The notes beneath the pieces are model-generated. The model was given only the letters and a program-made list of their open reading frames with translations. It had not been told where the DNA came from and made no database searches. DNA of 64,000 nt, taken from assembly GCA_947579665.1 (NCBI GenBank), contig CANPUZ010000047.1, forward strand, positions 124,001 through 188,000, given 5' to 3'. This stretch comes from Sympetrum striolatum. Its lineage: Eukaryota; Arthropoda; Insecta; Odonata; Libellulidae. Each line of letters starts with the position of its first letter. Within the stretch, counting starts at the first letter, position 1. This document shows positions 24,530 to 34,995 of the stretch, piece by piece. Both the position numbers and the translations under genes were made by a program.

Positions 24530-25440
24530 GGTGGGGTAGAGGGTTGGAGGGGAGCGGGTGAGGAAGAGGGTGGGATGGGAGCGGGTGAGGTAGAGGGTGG
24601 GATGGAAGCAGGTGAGGTAGAGGGTGGGATGGGAGCGGGTGAGGTAGAGGGTGGGATGGGAGCGGGTGAGGTAGAGGGTGGGATGGGAGCGGGTGAGGTA
24701 GAGGGTGGGGTTGGAGCGGGTGAGGTAGAGGGTGGGGTTGGAGCGGGTGAGGTAGAGGGTGGGATGGGAGCGGGTGAGGTAGAGGGTGGGGTTGGAGCGG
24801 GTGAGGTAGAGGGTGGGGTTGGAGCGGGTGAGGTAGAGGGTGGGATGGGAGCGGGTGAGGTAGAGGGTGGGATGGTAGCGGGTGAGGTAGAGGGTGGGAT
24901 AGGAGCGGGTGAGGTAGAGGGTGGGATGGGAGCGGGTGAGGTAGAGGGTGGGATGGGAGCGGGTGAGGTAGAGGGTGGGATGGGAACAGGTGAGGTAGAG
25001 GATGGGATGGGAGCGGGTGAGGTAGAGGGTGGGATGGGAGCGGGTGAGGTAGAGGGTGGGATGGGAGCGGGTGAGGTAGAGGGTGGGGTGGGAGCGGGTG
25101 AGGTAGAGGGTGGGATGGGAGCGGGTGAGGTAGAGGGTGGGGTGGGAGCGGGTGAGGTAGAGGGTGGGATGGGAGCGGGTGAGGTAGAGGGTGGGATGGG
25201 AGCGGGTGAGCTAGAGGGTGGGATGGGAGCGGGTGAGGTAGAGGGTGGGATGGGAGCGGGTGAGGTAGAGGGTGGGGTAGAGAGTTGGGTAGAGGGTGGG
25301 GCTGGAGCGGGTGGGGTAGAGGGTAGGGTTGGAGCGGGTGAGGTAGAGGGTGGGGTAGAGGGTATATTGGGAGCGGGTGAGGTAGAGGGTGGAGTAGAGG
25401 GTGGGTATAGGGTGGTAGGGGAGTGCGTACTGTAAAGGGA
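24530..25440 (+). repeat. 27-bp G-rich minisatellite (~33 copies)
   Basis: The unit is GTAGAGGGTGGGATGGGAGC plus GGGTGAG, with few variants (GGGGTTGG, GGGGTGGG). The last 150 bp are irregular. Because 27 is a multiple of three and the unit has no stop in this frame, it creates a 302-codon frame of VEGGMGAGE repeats. I regard that frame as non-coding: there is no splice or composition evidence, and substitutions are not codon-biased. Each unit carries four G-tracts on the plus strand, so G-quadruplex formation is likely. Confidence 0.9.
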
Positions 25441-26299
25441 GGGATGGGAGTGGGTTGGGTGGAAGGTAAGATGATTGTGCGAGGGTTACAAATTATACTA
25501 GGTCAACTGAAAATTCACAAAACAAATGCCGATTTTTACGTAACTTGCTCAGAAAAAAGGATTTTTTCACAATTTGGAGAGATGAAGGTAAGATATTTAA
25601 AATTAGTCCAATTCAACGAAATATTTTGAAAAAAATCAAGTTTTACTATAACAAATGAAATTTTGGTTTCATATTTAGAAACAGCTTTATAATAAGTCTA
25701 ATTTTCAAAACATTAACTTGAATGAAAATTTACAAATAGCAAAAATTTGACATTTTTTCAAAACTGCCAAATTGTGGTTAAAAAATAAACAAATAAATAA
25801 ATTGAACATGATGAAAATAGAAGGTATAGTTAAAATTTTAAAATTTGAGCTGAAATCCAGTACCTTACCCTGAACTTTCGGTAGCTTCCAATCTTCAAGA
25901 CTGAAGGAAAAAACAATTAACTCTCACCACAGAATTTTATCTTTTTTAATCTAAACATTCCAGTTCACCCCCATTGCACTGGGAGAGAACACGATCGCAG
26001 CAAATCGAAGTCAGTTCCATTTACTACAGTTAACGACTCCAATCAATTCGTTCCACATTAAAAGAGTAGCAAATAATCAAAATATGTGAAAACGGATGCT
26101 TTTATCATAATTCAATCTCTCTTTGATTATCAAATTTCTGAAAAAGACGAGATTCTACTAAGCAAAATCCTGTTCGTGCTAATTCAATGGAAATTATGGA
26201 CATAGTTAGTTTAATCTTGTTAACTCTGTTTTTCTATCATATATATTATTTTTATTATATACATGATAGTATTTGTGTGTATATGTATTTAATTTATCC
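25441..26299. other. AT-rich DNA, nothing recognised
   Basis: No repeat or gene detected between the two minisatellites. Confidence 0.4.
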
Positions 26300-26940
26300 A
26301 TTAGCCAAAAAAGCGAAAGCATCATCCATGAGCCAAAAGGGCGGAAGTACAATCCATGAGCCAAAAGAGCAGCAGCACCAGCTAGTAGCCAAAAGAGCAG
26401 CAGTGCTATCAATGAGCCTATAAGGTGGCTGTACCATTCAGGAGGAAAAGGGAGGCAGTACCATCCAATATCCAAAAGGGTGGCCGTACCATCCATGAGC
26501 CTATAAGGTGGCTGTACCATCCATGGGCAAAAAGGGTGGCAGTACCAACCATGAGCCAAAAGGTGGCTTTACAATCCCTGAGCCTAAATGGCGGCAGTAC
26601 CAGCCATTAGCCTAAAAGGCGAAAGAATCATCCATGAGCCAAAAGGGTAGCAGTACTATCCATGAGCCAATGAGGTGGCAGTACCATCCATTTTCCTAAA
26701 AGGCGGCAGTACCATCCATGAGCCAAAAAAGCGGCAGGGCCAACCATGAGCCAAATGGAAGGCAGTACCATCCATGAACCAAAAGGGCGGCAGCACCATC
26801 CAAAAGCCAACAAGGCGGCAATACCATCTATTAGACTAAAAGGCGAAACTATCATCTATGAGCCAAAAGGGCGGCAGTACCAACCAGGAGCCAAAACGGC
26901 GGCAGTAGCATCCATGAGCCAAAGTGGTGGCAATAATATA
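26300..26940 (+). repeat. 28-bp minisatellite (~23 copies)
   Basis: The unit is ATGAGCCAAAAGGGCGGCAG plus TACCATCC, moderately diverged. It produces overlapping short frames on both strands whose reading frame shifts with each 28-bp unit, so they are not genes. Confidence 0.88.
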
Positions 26941-28060
26941 TCTCTTTCTGCGCTCAGCAACACAATTGCATAATGCAGTTGCCATTGACCGATATTTTAT
27001 AATTTATAGAGCATTTCTGTTTCATTCTTAACATATACATTCAATTAGAAAGTGTTCTTCTTCATCAAGTCTTGACTGAGGCCATATTAACAGTCGTCAG
27101 GGGAACTGGCCGTTAATAAACACCAAATTAAATACTTTTTTCGATTTTTTCCTAAAAATTCTCGTGATTTTGAAGACTACAAAATGATATTCCACGACCA
27201 AAATAACAATCTCTGATCAATCTCTATTCTGTTGGAACTCAACTCGATTTCGTAATACTGTTATTTCTAATTTGCTTTTGTACATGATGGTTTTCATGCA
27301 AACTTATAAGAATGGACTTAAATTCAGAGTGTCAGACATTTGTGTATATTTGAAACTAGACGTTACTAGTAGCTGAAATTCTAGTCTACATCTTTTAGCG
27401 TTTGAATACAGTAAATTTCCAAGAGAATCCCTTTTAATGCAGTTTTAAAGCAGTATCCGTGGCTGAGGGAAGGACGGTAATAGGGTATGTGTAAACAAAG
27501 TGTATGACTAATCAGATGAATACACATAAATATGCCAAAGTTTTCATATTGATATGGTTCTCTAACTCAAACGGTTAGTTCTGAAGGAAGCGACTAAGAA
27601 AAATTGGCATACTTGTCTATATTACACCATTTGCAGTTCCCTTTGTGGTACCAGTACAATTTAGGAAACCATTGTGCTGTTAAATATAGATAGAGATTTT
27701 TTACATAATTAAAAACATTGTTAGCTGATGAGATGCATTTTCAAAGCTTTATTTTGAATAACTAATTAAATAGTTAATTTGCATTACAGTCTGGGTCCTG
27801 GAGGAAATTATGGAAAGTGGAACGTTGATCAACAAATTTTAGCTGTTGTGTCCTATTCAAATAGAGATCATGGTTCAAATGAAAGTGTCCGAATTTATAA
27901 CATCTCAAGGATTACTGTAAAAAGGCTGAAAATGAGAACAAAAGCACAAACGGGGAAATAAAAATTTTAAGACGCAGTATTTTTGGAAAAAATTTAAGCG
28001 GAATTAGAATAATACATCCTTAAATATGAAGAAATGATGCTTGGAGCATTATTCTACCTT
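26941..28060. other. AT-rich DNA, nothing recognised
   Basis: No domain or splice-supported exon is visible. A 60-codon frame at 27,779-27,961 lies here but is unrecognised. Confidence 0.4.
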
Positions 28061-28062
28061 TA

Positions 28063-28390
28063 TTTATTTTGTTCAATAAGTCTCTTTCCTCTGGAATTTT
28101 CCCAAGCAGATGGAAAATGAGTTATGCCGTACCAATGTATAAGAAAGGTGACAAATCGAAAATGAAAAATTACAGACCAATTGTCATACAGTCCTCTTTA
28201 GCCAAGTTATTTGAAAAACATGTTTTATATTTAATATCACCACAACTGAATATTATTATTTGTCCACAACAGCATGTTTTTTGTCAAGGAGAATCTACAG
28301 CCACCATTCAGTGGTCTACACTAAACAGATTTACAAGTCATTTGAAAATAATAATCAGTTGGACTCAGTATATTCTGACTTGTTACTGAA
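28063..28390 (+). pseudogene. LINE reverse-transcriptase fragment
   Basis: The frame reads FNKSLSSGIFPSRWKMSYAV, then PMYKKGDKSKMKNYRPIVIQ and SSLAKLFEK. This is the finger region of a jockey-type LINE reverse transcriptase. It matches residues 46-97 of the RT at 47,626-49,149 (IFNKSLDYGIFP..., NYRPIVIQSVLAKVLE). After the 'CPQQHVF' equivalent of DDEQHGF the similarity decays and the catalytic palm motifs are absent. A dead, truncated copy of the same or a closely related family. Confidence 0.8.
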
Positions 28391-28484
28391 TAATTTGTGA
28401 TATTAGCTTCCATATTTGTGATATTTTATACTTGTTAAATCCTATTGTTTATTGTATTTTATACTTTTAAATTCCGTTATGTGG

Positions 28485-30600
28485 GTCCTGGGAATCAACC
28501 TAGGAGGAGTCCTTAGGACTCCGGCAAATGGGAGTGAAATGCGCAAAATATTGGATTCATCAAGAGAATCCAACTAGCCTCTTTCACTCCAACTCCAACA
28601 CATAACCTACAAGAGGTGCCCCTGTTTAGCCGAGCAACCCAGTGGAAGGTTGGGTAACCAATCCCAGCCGGAAACTGGGTCCGCGAGCCGATCAGTGTTG
28701 GGGGAAACACAAAGTCTGTCAACAGTATCATTGGCGGAAGAGGAAGGCGATTCCCAACGGCGAGGAAGGTGGAAGAACTGTCTTTGATATAATTGAAACC
28801 CACTAGTGTCTGCTCTGGTATTCAGTGACTGGTGGTCAGCATCTGTTCACCTAGTTGGTGCGGCTGTGACACATGTCTTGATCTCAACAATCAAGTCCCT
28901 AATTACCGTGATCTTATTTAAAAATCACCACAACCACTCTCAACTTGAGGTAATCATGATGGAACAGAAGGATTGTAATCCGCTACCCCAGGCCCCAGTC
29001 AACGTACTGGACTTTCCTGGTCATCGGATTCTGGGGGACCAGGAACATTATGAGGAGAGTAGTCAGAGCTTATCCAAATATCTACGAAAACACTACTTAG
29101 GCACACTCAACGCAAATACCCTTGTCAAAATTGGAAAGCATAAGCAACTCACAAATACGCTAGAAAAATTTCATTTCAAAATTCTCGCAACTCAACAGAC
29201 GCGCTTCACAGATGAAAACCATTTCAATACAGAACATTATAGATTGTATAAAGGTCAGCCTGCTTTCAAAAGAGGCACACCGTTATTGTTTGGCACAGGA
29301 TTTTCAGTACACAAATCTGTTTTAGATAATATCAAAGACTTTAACTCGATATCAGAACGCATCTCTACACTCTCTTTCAAATCTGGAAACAAGGGATGTA
29401 CAATTATCAATGCACACGCGCCTACAAACAAACACAACAGGTAAAGCCACAAGAAGTCGAAGACTTCTGGGAGGATATGTAAAAATACCAGGAAAACATG
29501 TGAAAATTTTCATGGGAGACTTTAACGCACAACTAGGTAAGGAGAAGAAATACAGACGGTTCACGGGCCCGCATTCCGCATACAATTGTACGAACAAAAA
29601 TGGGGAACGCCTCATATAATACTGTCAAAATTTTAATCTAAAGGTTATGTCAACGCAATTTCAAAAGCCAAGACGAAAACTCAAAACATGGAAAGCCCCC
29701 TACAATATTTGGGGAGAACTCCAGATAGATCATGTAGCGATTTGGAACCAAAATACAAAAGAAATTTTAAATGTAAAAACACCTAAAGGATTCTTTGAAT
29801 CTGACCATCACTTATTACAAGTAAAGATTAGGCCAATCCCAAGACAGAAGATAACCGCACAAAGAAAAATAATTAAACTGGATCGGGAATACATAAAGAT
29901 AAACAAGGACAAATTTATCGAAGACATTAATAATAACTCAATAGAAAACTGGGCAGATCTAGCGAACACAATTCAGAAGGCAATGCGTTGGGGACAACCC
30001 CCTAGAAAACAAAAACATAGGTGGTGGAACGCAGCATGCGATCAGGCAATTGAAAGAAGAATACAGGCATGGTTAAAGTTCAGCAGTAACAGAACATCAG
30101 ATACATGGCAAGAATTCCACAAAGTTCAGAAACAATCCTCGAAAGGAATCAGAAGAGAAAAACGTGCATACGATAACCTCAGGTTAAAAGAAATTGAGGA
30201 AGACTACAAGAGAAATAATACCGGAAATTTCTATAGAATATTCAAATAAAACATTAGGGGCTATCAGCCTCCAAGCCACTGCTTCAAAAGAACAGATGGA
30301 TGCCTGGAAACAAGTACGAAAGAAAACTGCAAAATTCTCAAACAGTACTTTGATGAACTCCTCAACTGCGAGAAACCCACAAAAAAATTAACAATTAGGA
30401 AAACCAGATCAAATCCAGATTCTAATTCACCTACAATCAAAGAGATAGAGGAGAGCATAAAGCAATTGAAAAACAAGGCACCGGGAGAGGATGGTATAAT
30501 CGCCGAGATCTGGAAGCTCAATGACAGAAACATCACAGGAAAAATTCATAAGATTATCACAGAAATTTGGGATGCAGAGAAAGTGCCGGAGGTATGGTGG
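28485..30600 (+). pseudogene. RTE-type LINE, 5' half (endonuclease + RT start)
   Basis: Several frames together cover an RTE-clade polyprotein. 28,806-29,444 carries the apurinic endonuclease start (LGTLNANTLVKIGKHKQLTN, QQTRF, then NAHAPTNKHNR). 29,410-29,619 carries the catalytic FMGDFNAQLG. 29,647-30,249 carries QIDHVAI and SDHHLL, then the linker to FYRIFK. The same frame continues past TAA to KQLKNKAPGEDGIIAEIWK at the RT N-terminus. Frameshifts near 29,440 and stops at 29,617 and 30,247 break it. The upstream 300 bp look like the element's 5' UTR. Similarity stops near VPEVW (about 30,595), where the P-loop pseudogene begins, and the RT palm and C-terminus are missing. RTE copies normally lose 5' ends, so loss of the 3' half implies rearrangement. 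Confidence 0.85.
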
Positions 30601-32127
30601 GAAGGAAATCTACATCAGGGCCTAGAACTTGATGTCCGGTGACATACAAAAGAAGGCAAAGGTGTACGGTGTGGTGGCGGAGGAACTGTGTCACTTAGCA
30701 TTGACGACTATGTATGAAAATGGAGCGAAGGCATACGGGAAGGAGCAGACCAAGTTGTCAGAAAAATTCCGGAATATCGTCGAAGCAGTGGAATCATTAG
30801 CAGGTCGCTCCAGCCACTTAGAATTGTCTATTCAAACAATTTTCACAGAGTATGATCCATGCAACTGGGAGGGTGAGCTAATAGCTCGTGTACCAAATGT
30901 CTTAGGAAGCTACGGCGAAAAAACTGGGAGAGGGATTCTAATGGAATCTTCCGAATTGTCCAGCCTACTTTCCTTTTATGAAGAAAATGTCATTCCTAAG
31001 TGCAGAGAGATTACAGATCCAAGTCATAACACAAAACTTCATCGGAAAATGGAAGAATTAATGGAGAAACATGATTTAATATCATCCGAAGAAAGAAGAA
31101 TAAAACCATTGATAGAAGGATTCTGTCCATTCAGTGAATACTTGAGGAATTCCCTTCATTCCCAGATCATCCCAAATTGAAGTGAGAAGGGTTTTCTGTG
31201 TTAACAACCAACTGCACAAAACTGTGCACATTACAGGTTTTCCAAGAATTAAAAGAGAAATACAGAGTCATTCTGAAGAGAAAGGTGCTCTTCCTCTCGA
31301 GGAATTGCTTAGAAAGGGAGAAAGATAAAATAGTGAATGCTTCTAAAGGTAATGTTTAGGAGTATTTGATAATTGTGATGGACAAGGAGGCATTGAATCT
31401 ATTAAAATTTTATGGTAATTACCTTAAGAAAATCAATGAATTCCTGAGCAAGGAAATGAGAATAATATTGATTACAAGCTCCCAGTCCATTGATAAGAAG
31501 TTAAACTTTGAAAGGGCTGTGTAATATAAGTGGAAAGATTTGACGGATGAATACAAAGACACACTTGAAGTTATAACTTTTTTATTCAAGGGACAGGAGG
31601 AGCATGTAAATGTTTAGAAGGAAGACTTTCCCAAGTATTTTAATGAGGATGAAATTATGCAAATAATTGGTGAAGTAATTAAAGTAGATGATTGCAATGA
31701 TCTATATTCACAGGGTTACCTTCCTGAGACTTATGTTGAGAGAGCATTTATGGCAACTACTGTGGATAAAAAAATTTTTGAAAAATTGCCACAAGACACT
31801 AATGTTTTCCTGTCCGGACTCAGCAAGGAGGATTTCGAGGAAGGTTTGATAAATGAAGTTCAGGTGCAGTGGATGGAGAAATCAGATGATGAAATACAGG
31901 AAGACAAATCAGTATATATCTCTAAAGGTAATGATTTCACGACTTTTATGGATTTAGTAGGGAAAAACCCAAGAAAAACTACTATTTGGTTGCACCACGA
32001 GAAGAAAGTCTTTTATCTGAAAAACTCAAATTCGACTAGTGATGAATTCTAACAGCATACAAAGGAAGTGCCACTCTCTGAAAATGATACATTGGATTTC
32101 CTGAAAAGTAAAAGAATTCTCATAATA

Positions 32128-32157
32128 TCTGATAACGCAGGGTGTGGCAAATCCACG
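32128..32157 (+). other. Walker A (P-loop) motif in the pseudogene
   Basis: Codons read S-D-N-A-G-C-G-K-S-T. GxGKST is the nucleotide-binding core. The first Gly of the strict consensus is Asp, as I believe is common in the 'SD.PGMGKST' class of NACHT-like ATPases in arthropods. It is preceded by LKSKRILII, typical of the strand before the loop. Confidence 0.7.
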
Positions 32158-32871
32158 GTCGTGTCCAGTCTTATCAGTACTGTGAGGGAAAAAAAAAGCA
32201 AAAGAACAGAAGAAGAAATTGAAAAGGAATATAAGCATCTTATGCTGTTGTTAAAGCAAAAGGATTGCCACAGAAATGGTTTACTTGGCATTGCAATGAG
32301 GAATGAAAGAGTAGAAATATCTGCTCATATTTTTAAGTTTTTCAGAGATCGTTTAGGCAAGGAGCTATTTTTAGAAAGGATAATTGAAAGTTTTGAGTAT
32401 AAGTTACAAATATATAATTTCTTATTTAATGCGGGTATACATAAGGTCTGCAGTTTCGTCAAAACATTGCAAAATTTTTTTTACAATAAAATACAAATCT
32501 TGATTGAAAATTATCTTAAATTAAGTTTCATCCAGAACTCTTGTTATGAAAGTGATGATATGCATGGAAGAGTCCTTCCATTTCAGAAGGTGATCAGCAT
32601 ATTTCAGGAATGTAGTTACAGTGAACAACTGAAGGAACTTCTTCTAAGTTATGATGATTATGGCAATTACTTAATACACACTTTCATTGAAAGGTGTCAA
32701 AACACCCCAATGGTGAAATATTTGAAAGTCATTGAGCAGGTGTTTACAGATAATTGCACCATGAAAATGTTCTTAACGAGTAAATATAGAAACTTAAATA
32801 ATGCACTTCATTTAGCTGCTTTCAATGTGGATAAGAATATTAATGAAATTATTTAATTATTTGGTAATTAT

Positions 32872-33630
32872 CTCGAAAAAGATGAATTGAAGGAAACACT
32901 CCTTAGCGAAGATAAGTATGACCGTAATGTAATTAACTGCTTATTTATGTTCAATTCCCCAAAAATTTTAATCAACAATTTGAATAGTATCAGAGAAATT
33001 GTTGGAAAAGAGAATTTCAAAGAGTTGCTTAAAAGTAAAAATAGGAATAACCAAAACATATTTCATTACTATGCTTTAAAGGATATAATTTTACTGGGTA
33101 TAATTCAATATTGTAACAAAATTTTAGAAAAAGAAGAGACTAAGGAATTACTCCTCAGTAAAGATAAAGATAATTAAAATGTAATTCATAGCTTATTTAA
33201 GTATAATTCCATTAAAATATTAATAGACAACTTGAATAGTATCAAGGGAATTATTGGGGAAGAGGGTTTGAAAATGTTGCTTAAAGGTAAAAAATGTGGT
33301 GTTAATAGCATTTTTCATTTCGCTGCTTCTAAGGATAAAATTTTAGAGGGTTTTATTAAAGGTTGTGAAAATATTTTAGGGGAAGAGGAGACTAAGGAAT
33401 TGCTCCTCAGTAAAGATAATGATGATAGTTATGTCATTCATTTCTTATTTGAAATTCATTCCACTAATACATTAATAGGCAATTTAAATGGTATTAAGGG
33501 AATCATGGGGGAAAAGGGTTTGAAAATGTTGCTTAAAGGTATAAATAGTAATAATCTAAACATATTTCATTTTGCTGCTTATAATAATTATAACAAAGAA
33601 TTAACTTTTCTCCGTTTATATTTGCGTGAA
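32872..33630 (+). repeat. Three 252-bp (84-codon) ankyrin-like coding repeats
   Basis: Copies share KE.LLLS.D..., VI..LF...S..ILI.NLNSI+.I+G.E..K.LLK and N.FH..A. The internal period is constant at 252 bp. Two of the pseudogene's stops fall inside or at the edge of these repeats. The paralogous copies show what residue once stood there (Q or K at 32,854; Q or S/R near 33,175). Confidence 0.75.
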
Positions 33631-33972
33631 AATGAAATAGCAGACCTTTTGTTGGACAGAAATGTAGATGGTGAGACATGTTTGCGTTTTGCAGCAGAAT
33701 GTTTAGGAATGAACCCAACGTATTTAACAGATTATGCACAACAGTTGCTAAGACGTGAAAGTCGTTTTGAAGAGTTTCTTCTGGCACAAGATAACAATGG
33801 GAACACATTCTTCCATATCATGATTAAATCAGATATCCATGAAGCAAATGTCGCATATCATATTTTTGATTTGATGAAAGATAAGTTTTCAAGTGAGGTT
33901 TTTAATAAGTTATTGAGGGTGAGGAATAAGGAGGGAAAAACATTTCTACAAATGAATAAGAAAGGATATTGA

Positions 33973-34937
33973 GAAAATAATTAAATAATTTGAAGGAATT
34001 TTAAAGAAACACTTGTTGGAAGAACTCTTGAAGGAAAATTAAAGAAATTATGTATTAGGGGGTGTAGGGTATTGCTTGTTGTAGACTGGGTGGTCCCTTA
34101 AATTTAGTTATTGATTTTAAAAATGTAAAAAGCTCAATTTACATGATTGTGATAATTTATTAAATAATCTCTCTGCTGTTGTTATGTATCCAATTCAAAT
34201 TGGCCTTTTTGTCATTTAAGAAGGCTTGGCATTAATGTGTAAGTGACATATATGTACATATTTATATAAAAGTGTTAACCACCGTCAAGCGGACGGGTTC
34301 TTATTTCTCTGTTTGCATGCAATATTTATACATATACCTATCTGTAAATACATTAGGTTCTAATGAACCAATAGTGAATCATATCAGCTCAAAATGTTCA
34401 TAAATATGTCAATGAAAGTATAATAAGATTGGCTTGAAATCCCCGTGTTTTATTGAGAGCTTGAGCTCCGATTCAACAATACTTGTCAGGGGAATTGTTT
34501 TTTAAATACTGCAAAATGTTTATATTGTTTAATTTGCCATACATCTCGTAGAGTATATTCAATGTCCGAAATTAGACTCAATATTCAATTTTCCCTTATT
34601 TTGGTACTTGTTTTCATTTCATGGGATCATTATTCCCAATTTAAATAAAAAAGAAGGCCTTTAATACAATGGAAACAAACTACACATGCATTTCTTATGA
34701 AAGCATTTGATATCGCGCTGGAGTCGAACCTGGTCCTATTATCAAAATGAAACCTTCACAGCCTTATATTCGTTTGATATCTATACAGAGGACCTTGTTG
34801 TTGTGGTTCATGGACATCAGCAGCTAATGTACGACTAATGCAAGATGTAGGTTCGATTCAATCAATGATTATATACATTATAATTACACCCTATTTCAGT
34901 CATTTAGCAAATTCTTTTCAATTTTTAGTTATGACAG
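33973..34937. other. 3' flank, nothing firmly recognised
   Basis: No polyadenylation signal is convincing. Around 34,590-34,860 lies a diverged repeat with the ACATGCATTTCTTATG box and two B-box-like strings (GGAGTCGAACCTGG and GTAGGTTCGATTC). It resembles blocks near 15,000 and 44,950 and may be a decayed tRNA-like element. Confidence 0.35.
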
Positions 34938-34995
34938 TCAGTGGCAGATCCAGGGGGGAGTCTATGGGGGCTGTAGCCCCCCCAAGAAGTCACAG
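34938..34995 (+). repeat. G/C-run transposon-end-like sequence
   Basis: CAGTGGCAGATCCAGGGGGG, then a GGGGGCTGTAGCCCCCCC palindrome. CAGTGGCG-GATC-plus-G-run ends are frequent at termini of hAT-like DNA transposons in animals. The partner end was not found. A similar sequence in the opposite orientation lies at 61,765-61,807, but that one is inside the piggyBac element. Confidence 0.35.

Larger units (their letters stand above)
30632..33972 (+). pseudogene. Broken P-loop (STAND/NACHT-like) NTPase with ankyrin-like repeats
   Basis: An intronless, about 1,110-codon reading with one frameshift (31,150-31,350) and further in-frame stops. The N-terminal part (30,632-31,180, ATG at 30,632) is helical and begins MSGDIQKKAKVYG. 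After the shift one frame runs from 31,186 to 33,972, interrupted only at 31,357 (TAG), 31,522 (TAA), 31,615 (TAG), 32,050 (TAA), 32,854 (TAA) and 33,175 (TAA). A Walker A motif SDNAGCGKST lies at 32,128-32,157 after a beta-strand-like KRILII. No Walker B follows; the frame goes almost directly into repeats of the type LLLSKD..D..VIH.LF and FHFAA. Three 84-residue copies start near 32,887, 33,139 and 33,391. Families with this order (helical N-terminus, NACHT-type ATPase, ankyrin repeats) are expanded in invertebrates and linked to innate sensing. The missing ATPase core suggests an internal deletion. Exact family unknown. Confidence 0.7.

Noticed and set aside
24527..25435. 302-residue Gly/Glu-rich 'protein' VEGGMGAGE repeats
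   Set aside because: Explained by a 27-bp minisatellite without stop codons. No splice sites, no domain, and variants do not favour synonymous positions.
26187..26973. Overlapping frames on both strands resembling WYC/HPW or KGGSTIHEP repeats
   Set aside because: By-products of the 28-bp minisatellite.
28513..28803. 96-residue minus-strand frame
   Set aside because: Antisense to the RTE 5' UTR. No independent support.
30632..33972. Bacterial endosymbiont (for example Wolbachia) ankyrin gene insertion
   Set aside because: No bacterial gene context and no ribosome-binding site. Repeats are 84-residue types, not canonical 33-residue ankyrins. Flanks are eukaryotic transposons. Not excluded, only unsupported.
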